A DNA stretch of 64,000 nucleotides from Rotaria socialis (Eukaryota > Rotifera > Eurotatoria > Philodinida > Philodinidae): the NCBI GenBank assembly GCA_905331475.1, contig CAJNYU010003357.1, positions 1-64,000 on the forward strand. The letters are read 5' to 3'. Positions 47,697 to 58,207 of the stretch are shown one piece after another. Made by a program: the position numbers and the translations under genes. Positions within the stretch are counted from its first letter, which is position 1. Each line of letters begins with the position of its first letter. The notes beneath the pieces were generated by a model. That model saw only the letters and a program-made list of their open reading frames with translations. It was not told the origin of the DNA and searched no databases.

Positions 47697-48141
47697 GAAA
47701 TCGACCATGCATAACAACCTTTGCTTTTCGTTGTCGATATATGTGATTTTTATTCAAAAGAGTATTCTATCATCTTTTAAGAAAATTGCCTCGAATTGAA
47801 TGAAATTAATTCAAATTAGTTTTGATAATTACACTATTTTTTTGTTTATTTTATCGTTAAATTCTAAGTACTGAAAAAAAATGGTGCTCCTTCTAAAAAC
47901 GAAATTTTCATCAACAATNGAAATCGACCATGCATAACAACCTTTGCTTTTCGTTGTCGATATATGTGATTTTTATTCAAAAGAGTATTCTATCATCTTT
48001 TAAGAAAATTGCCTCGAATTGAATGAAATTAATTCAAATTAGTTTTGATAATTACACTATTTTTTTGTTTATTTTATCGTTAAATTCTAAGTACTGAAAA
48101 AAAATGGTGCTCCTTCTAAAAACGAAATTTTCATCAACAAT
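47697..48141. repeat. 222-nt direct duplication around a single N (assembly seam)
   Basis: 47697-47918 and 47920-48141 read as the same 222 nt, separated by one N at 47919. The left copy includes the first codons of the GT11 gene and stops there; the right copy continues into the full gene. A third copy begins at 56944. This is the signature of two contigs joined without merging their overlap. Confidence 0.9.
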
Positions 48142-49222
48142 ATATTATCGTTTGGGAATTTTATCTATTATTGCAATAGCAATTGCTGTAACTACGCATA
48201 TTCAAAAACCAAATATTTTCACATATTCATCTCTAATTAATTCAAAAAACCAGTCTAATTTAACACAATCGATTAGACGAACAAGTAATACAGCTTGTAT
48301 CGTGTATCTCGAACAGATTAGTGGCCGTCTAGGTAATAAACTGTTTATGGTCGCTAGTGCTTATGGTCTTGCTCGTCTTCATTCTTGTCACTTGTATTTA
48401 ACACCAGCGATAATCAATGAAATGAAGCTAGTATTTATTTTTGATCTTTCTCCTGTGCTTATTTCAACCAACATGCTCAATTCAATCATCAATAATACTG
48501 CAACACCGATTACTAGAACAATGCAAAGTGTTGGTTGTCAATATGTTCCTGAATTGAAGCGTCCGAATGCTATTTCTCTAGGACATATATTTGAATTGAG
48601 AGGTTATTGGCAATCATATCTGCATTTTCACAAACATAGCTATGAGTTACAGAATCATATTTTTGTTGCGAGACAACCAGTAATCGAAAAAGTCTCAAAG
48701 TTATTTATTAATATTTACGAACAACAATTTAAATTGAAACCTCAATTTTCATTGGACAATCATCAATTATTTAAAAAGCAATTAGCTGAATCAAAATGGA
48801 CAACATGGATTGGAATTCATGTACGGCGTTTAGATTTCTTTCACTTAAATTTTTCTTCGTCCGAGCAATATTTATTTTTTGCTGTTAAATATTACAGAAA
48901 ACGCTATCCAAATGCTTCTTTCATAGTCGCTAGTGATGATAAGGGTTATTGTAGAAATTTATTTCATGATCAAGCAAATGTTTTCATTACACCAGAATCA
49001 TTTTCTGAGGTCGATGATCTAATAACGTTATCATTTTGCCAACATTCAATTATAACTGGTGGAACATTTGGATGGTGGGCAGCTTATCTTGCCAATGGTT
49101 ATGTGATTCATGATAAAGTATATCCATCTGGATGTGTACGACGTGAACATTACTATCCGCCATGGTTTTTAATAGATGGATATGTGCGAGCGCATAAGAA
49201 TAGTGCTAATATTTTGCGATAA
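48104..49222 (+). CDS. Galactoside 2-alpha-L-fucosyltransferase-like, GT11 (copy 1)
   Basis: A 372-aa type II Golgi membrane glycosyltransferase in one exon. It has a short cytosolic start, an anchor at about 15-30 (YRLGILSIIAIAIAVTT) and a luminal stem with N-glycosylation sequons. GT11 features are GRLGNKLFMVASAYGLA (74-90), IGIHVRRLDF (236-245, motif I; the usual form is HVRRGDY), FIVASDDKGYCR and TGGTFGWWAAYLANG (motif III). The expected reaction is fucosyl transfer from GDP-fucose to galactose O2, which is family knowledge and not proven here. The first 209 residues are identical to copy 2 and the rest diverge. Its 5' side lies at the N-containing assembly seam. Confidence 0.9.
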   Translation: MVLLLKTKFSSTIYYRLGILSIIAIAIAVTTHIQKPNIFTYSSLINSKNQSNLTQSIRRTSNTACIVYLEQISGRLGNKLFMVASAYGLARLHSCHLYLTPAIINEMKLVFIFDLSPVLISTNMLNSIINNTATPITRTMQSVGCQYVPELKRPNAISLGHIFELRGYWQSYLHFHKHSYELQNHIFVARQPVIEKVSKLFINIYEQQFKLKPQFSLDNHQLFKKQLAESKWTTWIGIHVRRLDFFHLNFSSSEQYLFFAVKYYRKRYPNASFIVASDDKGYCRNLFHDQANVFITPESFSEVDDLITLSFCQHSIITGGTFGWWAAYLANGYVIHDKVYPSGCVRREHYYPPWFLIDGYVRAHKNSANILR

Positions 49223-51388
49223 AAAATTGAAGAAAGATACAGTTAAAATAAATGAAGAAATAATTTTTATATCATTATGTTTTAGAATGATCTTATTCCA
49301 TTTGTCTCTGAATTTAAGTATCATGTGTGCTACTTATAGGCAAGAGCTTCCCGATTAGGGAGGGGCTGGTAAGGGCTATCTTCTCCTGAAAATTGGAAAT
49401 CTATCAGGTGTTCTGTGAAATTTCCTAATACTTTCTGCCAACTTTTTGAAAGCTTTATACTAATTAATGACAGAAACGCAGTGTTCAAATACTAATTACT
49501 ATTTTTTTAGCAGAGAATCGAAGAAAACACATTCTGTTAAAGCGGTTTCTCAGGCAATCTATGTATTTAGCGTTTGTTGTTTAGTTTCTGTCGAAAAATA
49601 AGGTGAGGCAGTTTCTGCCAAATTCTCAGCACCTCCCAGTGTTCAAAACAATCAACAACCCTGCTCCTAGAATAAATAAATAGATATTGTTTCGTTTTGT
49701 CTTTCATGAGGAGATTCAATCGTTGCATTCTATATTAAACAGATTCGTTCGCGTGAGAAGAAACAATAATTAATATAGCAAGTGCATGTACGAAGTATTC
49801 AGTTTGGCGAAGGAATATTAATATTGATAATTTTTAAAATCAAATGTACTTAGTTGAGATTAGTTGAAAGTTGATTGATATCCAGCGAAAAAGAAATCTG
49901 CAAGGATTTTTTGCTTTTTCCATATATAAATTTTATATCTATATCTTTCAAAGCATAAAGTCATGCACTTGAGCATTATCTAAATATATTAATATTAGTT
50001 ATCCATGATGAACGTGCTTGATGGATGAATTTAGTAAAACACATGATTATCCTACGCTCGAGATAATTAATACCATGTAAGGCACAACAGCGATGAAGTC
50101 GTTCACGATTTCTTTTTTCTCGACGTGAGTACATTGAAGAAACATCTTTTCTGCTGTCGTCATCCTAACAACGAAACATCAGGCAATATTTGCTCTCATG
50201 TCAATTGGTGTATCAGTTTTCGAGTTCGTTCCAGGAAACTCAGAACGCGTAGCGATTTCTGCAAAATCGTCACGAGCTTCTTGTGCAGTTTTAAATTCGA
50301 TAAAAACGAGTTTTTAAATGGGCTCCTTTACTTGAGAACAGAATCCAACGTAAAAGTGAACCATAGCACCCCTACATTTAAGGAATTGTGAAGATAATTA
50401 AAACAAGAACAGCAACGAAACTGAACCAGAACGCTTTTAGATTTTAACTAAATCAGCTGATGATAGAAAATAGATTCAAATAGTAACAATCAATAAATAA
50501 TATTCATTAGAAACATAATGATATTAATTGATGATATTCGCTTGCAAATGAATTTCAAGATAGCTACTTCAAAATCGGATTGGTACGACTACATCAATTG
50601 TTTTGACCATTGCAGTTCAAAACTTCCTACTAAATTTCGCAGTATATAGAAAAATGTACAAACCATTTATGACTTTTTCTTCTACATTAAACAGGTAGAC
50701 ATCAATGCATCTATGTAATTAATGAAACAATTAACGGATCTAGAGAAGCTTTTCTCGATATGTACATTGCCTTTTTGATGCATCGTGACGTTTAATTGAC
50801 AAAATACAATATAAATATATAAAATTCATAGCATAATATGTAGCAGTATGTTATTATGTAATATTGCAGATGATATGCATACTTGTTTACTTACAGTACA
50901 GTACAGTACGAAAAGGAAACCAAATGTGTCTTTCGTTGAAAAACAATTTGTACTATTCGTTTGTCTACAGTTTACTTTTTAATTTAACAGACACATTGTG
51001 TCGTATAGTGATCGGCTGATTAAAAAAGCGCTCATCGAGCTAAGTATCGATCAAGATCTACCAATAAAAAAAATGTTAAACGTATATCGAGGACCAAATT
51101 TTTTGGTTTACTATTTTTCTTCAGTATTCTAGTTTTGAACTTTCAATACATCGAAAAGCAACATAAAATCTCTACGGTTCAGAACAGTTGAGAATGCACG
51201 GAAGTATGTAGCTAAGTCATAATCGGAACAAAAACACTAAACAACATTGACACGGCAATGCTTCATATTTCTTCTAATGTTGTTGTAGAAGGGTGAATTT
51301 CGCTGGTACATTGTACGGTCGGATGAAAAAAATCGGAAAAAATTAACGTGAACATAGGAATCTATTGATATGTGCAATCGATAGAGCA
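49223..51388. other. Intergenic, no gene recognised
   Basis: About 2.2 kb of AT-rich DNA. A small CAGTA repeat lies near 50895-50910. The frame at 50125-50391 is unsupported. Confidence 0.45.
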
Positions 51389-51390
51389 TA

Positions 51391-51721
51391 CCCAGGGTGA
51401 GAAACCAGACGGCAAGATCTTACAAGAAGCGTACATTTGATCATATCTGATCTGATACAATCAGACGCAAAATCGCCGTCTCTGATTTCTTACACGAAGT
51501 CGTGTCAGAAGATTCTTCAAAGGTTATGTTACCTATAGAAATATCACGACAAATTTGTATTGAAAATAAATCCCATGTGCTATCTATAAAGAAAATATCG
51601 TATGATCTGATGCAAGATTTCAGAGACGGTGATTTTCTGTCTTATGCTTATAAGATTTCGTTCGAATTGTAAGATCTAACGTCCGGATTGCAAGATCTTA
51701 CGTCAGATTTTTCGACCTGGG
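51391..51721. mobile_element. 331-nt MITE with TA target duplication
   Basis: The ends are CCCAGG and CCTGGG, flanked by TA on both sides (51389-51390 and 51722-51723). Imperfect TIRs of more than 100 nt follow. Matching blocks on the two arms are AAGATCTT and AATCGCCGTCTCTGA against AATCACCGTCTCTGA in inverse orientation. No coding capacity. TA duplication suits a Tc1/mariner-type parent, which is inference. Confidence 0.65.
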
Positions 51722-52462
51722 TACTTTGTTGCGCATTAATTAAGTATTTTCCCGATTGTCAGATCTTCGTTTTCCGAAAGAAATCGAAATCTCGAAGTAT
51801 ATGCGAGGTTCTAGGTTTCTTGTCAAAAATGAAAATTTTAAGTGATTTTTTAATATTATTATTGTTTATCAGTCAAGTTATTTTGCAAAGTAGAATCCAG
51901 CAGGTCTAAACATAACTTTATTCGCATATTTGAATGCGCGTGCGACAGAATAGTGCGATTGTTATGATTAAAACCTTACTTTTTTTCAGAATTGCGCTGT
52001 GACTAAGTTATTTAGAATACGATTTTGCGATAAACATGAGACATAAAATCATCATCAATATCAATACTAATTTTTTCAAAATTTTCAGATTGCAAACGCT
52101 TTAGTTGGACTTTTTGACAATATGTAATATTATTATTTTTCTTTGATCTCATCTTGATAATGTTAACTTAAATCTGAAATAAAACGAAAAGAGGGTGTTT
52201 AGGTTTGTAGACGGTCAGAATCAATTGGCATGAGTCATTCACGTTTCTTATGAACAATAGAGTTTTACGTGGTAGCAAATGAGTAAAGCTCAGACCTGAT
52301 GATTATCTGACGCATTAAGAATCCTCAGAAATACTTGTAAAATATCTGTCAGTCGAAAGAAATCAATGCAGTTGAAAAGAATCTTGTTTCTTCAAAGGAT
52401 GTATTATTTCAACATGTGACTGTTTAATGCAAAAGATCTGTCGTGACATTGAATGAGATGAT

Positions 52463-52552
52463 CAATGGGAAACAAATTGATTTCAATCTCTGAAATCAAG
52501 CTGAAATCATTCGAAATCATCTAAAATCACGAAATCAGTTCGTTCCCCATTG
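52463..52552. mobile_element. 90-nt foldback (miniature inverted-repeat element)
   Basis: The left end CAATGGGAAACAAATTGATT and the inverse of the right end, CAATGGGGAACGAACTGATT, agree at most positions. The core repeats GAAATCA several times. Too short to code. Confidence 0.5.
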
Positions 52553-53163
52553 TGAAAATCAAAGTCAAAAGAATTACTTCTATTTATATTTCACTGTATA
52601 CTAAACATAGCACAGTGATAATTGAAAGGAGCTCGATATTTCTCATAATCATTGATGAAAAATAGTTATTTGAATTTTGAATTTAACATATTTTCAACCA
52701 AGTTGGAAACTGCATTAGTATGATATGCATCATTTATTTAATGAATTAAACTAATGATTCCAAATTGTGATGTATTGATGAACGAAAGATTTCACTTTAG
52801 AGTAACAAACGCTCTAAAATACTACTATATAATGCTACTAGTGTCAGCTACTGAGAAAATCATTACAACACATTGGTTTGACAAAGATACAACGACCTCT
52901 TTTGGAATATATTTATAAATTCTACTTCATTTTCCCTCAATATACAAGTGCGTAATAGTGAATTTCCTAATCGTCTACATCATGATATAGTGCCTATAAT
53001 AAATGCTGATTCACATGTAATCTAGAATTTTCAAAAATATGAAGCTACTCCTAGCTAACAGTTGAAAAACGCCAATTAGAAACTTCAACTGTTGTTCTTA
53101 TAACACGAAGTCGATTGTGCATTTCACGAGATTCATTAGAACTGATCAACATCATTGTATCGT
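52553..53163. other. Intergenic, no gene recognised
   Basis: AT-rich, nothing recognised. Confidence 0.4.
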
Positions 53164-53235
53164 GCTCGTGTGGCGTAATTGGAAACCCAACCGGCTGTTA
53201 ACCGGAAGATAGATGGTTCGAACCCATTCAGAAGC
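53164..53235 (+). tRNA. tRNA-Asn(GTT)-like gene, degenerate
   Basis: 72 nt fold as a cloverleaf with anticodon loop CTGTTAA (anticodon GTT). The internal promoter A box TGGCGTAATTGG and B box GGTTCGAACCC are intact. The T stem pairs fully (GATGG/CCATT). The acceptor stem has two mismatches in seven, the D stem one in four and the anticodon stem one in five, so this may be a pseudo-tRNA or the head of a tRNA-derived SINE. Confidence 0.5.
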
Positions 53236-53337
53236 TAATATGTTAATTTTTGTTTTCGTGTATGAGTTTATCCAAAATCTAATGATAAAACATTCTAATC
53301 GATGACTAAACAAGCAACGTAATTTCATCATAGACTA

Positions 53338-53955
53338 ACGAGGAAACCGCCCGAAGTGATTCACCGCTTTTAAGCTCATATTTATGGGACATATAGGGGA
53401 CCTCTAGACTAGAATAAATCCTGAAGGATTTGGGCCCATGCATATGTGGGGCTGAGTCATAACCGTTTTACTGGATTTTTACCCTAGGGGACTGGTTTAC
53501 CTGCAAAATCAAATCAACGAATTTCGACCTGACATTTTCTCCATGAAGAGGCCTAAGAGTCACTAGAATACCCTGAAAATTTCGGACAAAAAAATGCATC
53601 CTTCTTAAGATATTGACTTCACAATAAATTCCGGTTCTGCTAATTCTATTCGAGAAATAGCCGGTTTTTGAAAATTCAATATATTAAGAAGGATGCATTC
53701 TTTTTGTCTGAAACTTTCAGTGTATTCTAGTGGCTCTTAGGCGTCTTCATGGAGAAAATTTCAGGTCGAAATTCACTGATTTAATTTTGCAGGTGAACCA
53801 GTCCCCTAGGGTAAAAATCCAGTAAAACGGTTATGACTCAGCCTCACATATGCATGGGCCCAAATCCTTCAGGATTTATTCTAGTCTAGAGGTCCCCTAT
53901 ATGTCCCATAAATATGAACTTAAAAGCGGCAAATCATTTTGGGCGGTTCCCTCGT
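53338..53955. mobile_element. 618-nt near-perfect palindrome (foldback element)
   Basis: Arms of about 280 nt (53338-53616 and 53675-53955) are inverted copies with few mismatches, around a 58-nt loop. Shared landmarks in both arms are ACGAGG at the tip, GGGACATATAGGGGACCTC, AAATCCTGAAGGATTTGGGC, TAGGGGACTGGTT, CTCCATGAAGA and GATGCAT next to AAGAAGG. No coding capacity. The tips suggest a MITE; no target duplication was firm. Confidence 0.8.
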
Positions 53956-54828
53956 AAGTTTTTTTTTCATTCCTCTCAATGGCTCCTTGCTGAGAAAAAA
54001 GGAACAAAAACATACATTATATGATTACTTTCAGTTTTTTTCTTCTTCTTGACAATCGTATGTTTCATAATGTTGTTGCAATATATATTTATTAAGAAAA
54101 ATAATATAAAAACAACCTTTTATGAATGATATATCAAGCATTACTAAAGAATAAATATTGTCTCATCGGTTGAGAGTAGTATATTTTTTGCATGCAAAAG
54201 AGGGTATTCATCATTTATTTCTCCACTGTCGTAAACAGAACTGTGTACTTTGCATATTCAATTTACTATTAACAGTATCGATATAAAATTAAAGTTGGTA
54301 TAATTAAATGTAAAAATATGTTCGTAGTATCAATGCTTTATATTAGGACAGAAATTCAAAAAATATTTGAATTAATTTAGTTTTTCATAATTTGCCGAAC
54401 TTCTTTAATCGAACGGGTTACATTTTTAGTATAGAAAAACTATTTTTTGAAGTTGTCAATCGATATATTTAGATTAGTTAAATTTTAAAAAAATATGTTT
54501 AACCAAAACATGTTTCCGAGGGTGAATTTAATTAAATCACATTAGTAAAGTCAAGGGAAGTTTCTAGAATAATTCACATCTTTCTTTTTAAAATTTCGAT
54601 GATGATCTATATGCAACTTGATAGGATCATTTGCCTCATTAAATCGCTTAAAACTGATTAGCAACTGTGTTTCTCAGAAAAAATTGTTTGCTTTTCTTGT
54701 TTCTTCGTATATTGACTTATAAACTTAACACTGCACGAATGAATCATTGCTTAGTCAGTGTATTTTATTTTTACATGTGTGTACTCCTCATTTTATTTTC
54801 ATTGTTATTCGTTTGCTTGCAGGACAGC
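53956..54828. other. Upstream region of the orphan gene
   Basis: An in-frame hydrophobic extension from 54667 is open, but GTTTGCTTGCAG ends at 54822, so this stretch is more likely intron or untranslated. Confidence 0.4.
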
Positions 54829-55326
54829 ATGACGTCGTCGAAAGTTACAGACTCATTGAAAGACTCTCTCGAAGTCAGTTGGCTCGATAGCGAGATTGGT
54901 GAGGCTGGTAAACACCAAGCAATCAAGTCCTATTGTCAAAATATTTCAAAACTTATTTCAAAATGGAATTTTTTTAATTCTGGCGACCAACTCAACAATC
55001 ATATGGAAATTTATCCAAATGTGAAACTGATTTCGATTATGTCTGGTAGATTTGCCCGCCAAATACTTCCACTTGTATCACCTCGAGAAAATCTCCATAG
55101 TGCCTACGTTTTTACCATCGATATTGAGAAAACTAAGAAAGCACTGGGTGTAGAATCCAAACTAAAAGGAATATTCAATGCAGAAGACAAATTGTTTGGT
55201 CAACTACGAAATGATTTATCCGCATTGTTTTGGGATGAAGGGAAAAGACTTGTTGCGTCCAATCGCGATCAAGAAGCTGCTGAGTATTTTGCTGAATCCC
55301 AACGTTTAGCAAAACAAATCGATTGA
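54829..55326 (+). CDS. Uncharacterised 165-aa cytosolic protein
   Basis: I do not recognise the family. The ATG at 54829 is chosen because a strong acceptor (TTGCTTGCAG) ends 6 nt before it; 54 further in-frame codons upstream to 54667 are hydrophobic and probably intronic. The product is soluble, Ser- and Lys-rich, with MTSSKVTDSLKDSLEVSW at the start. A central RFARQILPLVSPREN segment leads to an amphipathic C-terminal pair of helices ending RDQEAAEYFAESQRLAKQID, which resembles one TPR-like hairpin. No signal peptide or membrane helix. A codon pattern like its neighbours and a clean frame suggest a real gene. Confidence 0.65.
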   Translation: MTSSKVTDSLKDSLEVSWLDSEIGEAGKHQAIKSYCQNISKLISKWNFFNSGDQLNNHMEIYPNVKLISIMSGRFARQILPLVSPRENLHSAYVFTIDIEKTKKALGVESKLKGIFNAEDKLFGQLRNDLSALFWDEGKRLVASNRDQEAAEYFAESQRLAKQID

Positions 55327-56943
55327 GATATACTGTTAGAAATAAATGATAGCTTTTCTTTTCTTTTCTTTTCTTTGAATAAATATAGCTGATACAACAA
55401 GTAGGGGTCCACCATTATCATTTTAGTTTTATACAGAAACTGAATTCAATACAAAGTAAAACTGTTAAATCAATTTTAACATGGATAGCGGACGACGGAT
55501 AAATAATTATTTTTGCTCATTTCGACATATATTCCTCAAAAGCTTGAGATATTTTTTAACCAGGATCAATTCCTTTTGACAGAATCTGAGATTCTCTTAT
55601 TAAATTTGAATTCAACCTGTTCGGATAAAATTGAATCTGAACTACACAATCTGATTAGTTCGATTATATCCGATCGAATGCTTGCCACATACGCTATTAT
55701 TCTATAATAATTTCATATTCTTTCGAGTAATGTCTTACAAAATTTAAAAAAATGACTGCACGACTCTTATCAGTTCAGAAACGATTTTAAAACTTCATAT
55801 TCTCACTGACAGAATTTTTCAGCTCACATTATTATTAGAATCTGTTGATTGTTTACACACGTAAAAAATGATCATGTAAATCGTAAGATAATTACACCTA
55901 AATTGTATCTATCCAGATAGCTTTGCGATGCGCTGAAGTTTGGCGTACAAACGTATACAAGGTTCTTTTGATTTTATTCTACATGTACATAGAAGTGCAA
56001 TGATTCCCGCTTGGATACGTATTCCAGTAACAATTCTATCACTTGAATAGTAATCAGGAACCATAAGAAGCATCCGAATATTTTGATACTCTGTTTTCAT
56101 AGTATCATTTCTGCTTATTTATTGCTCAACGCATTTCATAAAATTCTGTACGGTGAAAATATTCTCAATAAAAGTTTATATCGAATGTAAAAAATAATTC
56201 GAAGGAGCTTTTGTTTTACTTCATTTTTTTTATTTAAATGGAAAGTCAATCGATCTGCTCTAGTACAATTTAAATTTCGTGTCAATCGATTGTGTTGTAT
56301 TTAGTAATTTTACTAATGAAAATGTGAGAGAGGTTGATTACGAAAATTTCTCTAAATCAATCTCAATTTATAAAGAAGAACGTTCGGTAAATGAATATAA
56401 GAAGTAGTTAGAATATTCGTCATTATCAATATCTTCTCCTTCAATCAATTTAACATCAGTGTCATTCTTAGTATTGAGTTCCTTTTCACTGTACCACAAA
56501 TGATCATCAAGGTCGGAATAAAAAATTCATATTCTAGAAATCGATGTATATAAAAGGCAAAGTATATAACTTGATCGATTTAGTAGCAAAAAAAAACCGA
56601 TGGATAATTTTGACGTCTCATTCATGAATAGACAGAAACTGAGACACAGTTTACAATGGAAAAAAAATATGAGGAAACAATATTATGACGATGATAAATA
56701 GTCATGTTCTACCTTGATCTTCTATCGATTCAAATATTTCAAATCACTCAGTTACTATAATGTTACAATGTCGAAAATCATGAATGGTAGTAACTAACTT
56801 ATCATTGTTCTGCTCAGTATTTATTTTTCTCGTCCCTCACTAGATGAAACGATGAAGTGAACATTTGTACTAAAGATGGCGGTAACGCTGCTCCTATAAT
56901 TTTTCTATGTGCATCATATTAAAACGTTCACCATTGTGGTAAC
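55327..56943. other. Intergenic, no gene recognised
   Basis: A TTTTC pentamer repeat at about 55353-55374 follows the gene. The frames at 55513-55707 and 55909-56100 are unsupported. The end of this stretch (56944) is where identity with the 47697/47920 copies begins. Confidence 0.45.
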
Positions 56944-57127
56944 GAAATCGACCATGCATAACAACCTTTGCTTTTCGTTGTCGATATATGTGATTTTTAT
57001 TCAAAAGAGTATTCTATCATCTTTTAAGAAAATTGCCTCGAATTGAATGAAATTAATTCAAATTAGTTTTGATAATTACACTATTTTTTTGTTTATTTTA
57101 TCGTTAAATTCTAAGTACTGAAAAAAA

Positions 57128-58207
57128 ATGGTGCTCCTTCTAAAAACGAAATTTTCATCAACAATATATTATCGTTTGGGAATTTTATCTATTATTGCAA
57201 TAGCAATTGCTGTAACTACGCATATTCAAAAACCAAATATTTTCACATATTCATCTCTAATTAATTCAAAAAACCAGTCTAATTTAACACAATCGATTAG
57301 ACGAACAAGTAATACAGCTTGTATCGTGTATCTCGAACAGATTAGTGGCCGTCTAGGTAATAAACTGTTTATGGTCGCTAGTGCTTATGGTCTTGCTCGT
57401 CTTCATTCTTGTCACTTGTATTTAACACCAGCGATAATCAATGAAATGAAGCTAGTATTTATTTTTGATCTTTCTCCTGTGCTTATTTCAACCAACATGC
57501 TCAATTCAATCATCAATAATACTGCAACACCGATTACTAGAACAATGCAAAGTGTTGGTTGTCAATATGTTCCTGAATTGAAGCGTCCGAATGCTATTTC
57601 TCTAGGACATATATTTGAATTGAGAGGTTATTGGCAATCATATCTGCATTTTCACAAACATAGCTATGAGTTACAGAATCATATTTTTGTTGCGAGACAA
57701 CCAGTAATCGAAAAAGTCTCAAAGTTATTTATTAATATTTACGAACAACAGTTTAATTTCAGGCCTCAATTTTCATTGGACAATCATCAATTATTTAAAA
57801 AACAATTAGCTGAATCAAAACGGACAACATGGATTGGAATTCATATACAACGTCGTTCACACTTTTTCTGTGTAAAGTATGCATCATCCGACGAATACTT
57901 ATTGTCTGCTATTGAATATTACAGAAACCTTTATTCAAATGTTTCTTTTATAGTCGCTAGTGATGATAGGCGTTATTGTAGAAATTTATTTCGTAATCAA
58001 GCAAATGTTTTTCTTACACCAAAATCATTTTCTGAGGCCGATGATTTAATAGCGTTATCATTTTGTCAACATTCAATTGTAACAGGTGGGACATTTGGAT
58101 GGTGGGCAGCTTATCTTGCTGATGGCCTCGTGATTCATGATAAAGTGTATCCATCATTATGTAAACAACATGAACATTACTATCCACCATGGTTTTTGAT
58201 ACCGTGA
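57128..58207 (+). CDS. GT11 fucosyltransferase-like (copy 2), motif I altered and C-terminus truncated
   Basis: 359 aa, paralogue of the gene at 48104-49222. The nucleotide sequence 56944-57750 matches 47920-48726 with no difference that I found; from 57751 the two diverge abruptly. The anchor and the GRLGNKLFMVASAYGLA segment are shared. At motif I this copy reads HIQRRSHF where copy 1 has HVRRLDF, so the RR-x-D arrangement is lost. TGGTFGWWAAYLADG (motif III) is kept. The stop TGA follows LIP; in copy 1 this codon is Gly, and here the frame would continue YVRVDRNSD, so about 13 residues are lost. It may be catalytically weak or a young pseudogene. Confidence 0.85.
   Translation: MVLLLKTKFSSTIYYRLGILSIIAIAIAVTTHIQKPNIFTYSSLINSKNQSNLTQSIRRTSNTACIVYLEQISGRLGNKLFMVASAYGLARLHSCHLYLTPAIINEMKLVFIFDLSPVLISTNMLNSIINNTATPITRTMQSVGCQYVPELKRPNAISLGHIFELRGYWQSYLHFHKHSYELQNHIFVARQPVIEKVSKLFINIYEQQFNFRPQFSLDNHQLFKKQLAESKRTTWIGIHIQRRSHFFCVKYASSDEYLLSAIEYYRNLYSNVSFIVASDDRRYCRNLFRNQANVFLTPKSFSEADDLIALSFCQHSIVTGGTFGWWAAYLADGLVIHDKVYPSLCKQHEHYYPPWFLIP

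Noticed and set aside
54667..54828. Hydrophobic N-terminal extension of the orphan gene
   Set aside because: A strong splice acceptor immediately precedes ATG 54829, so the stretch is probably intronic.
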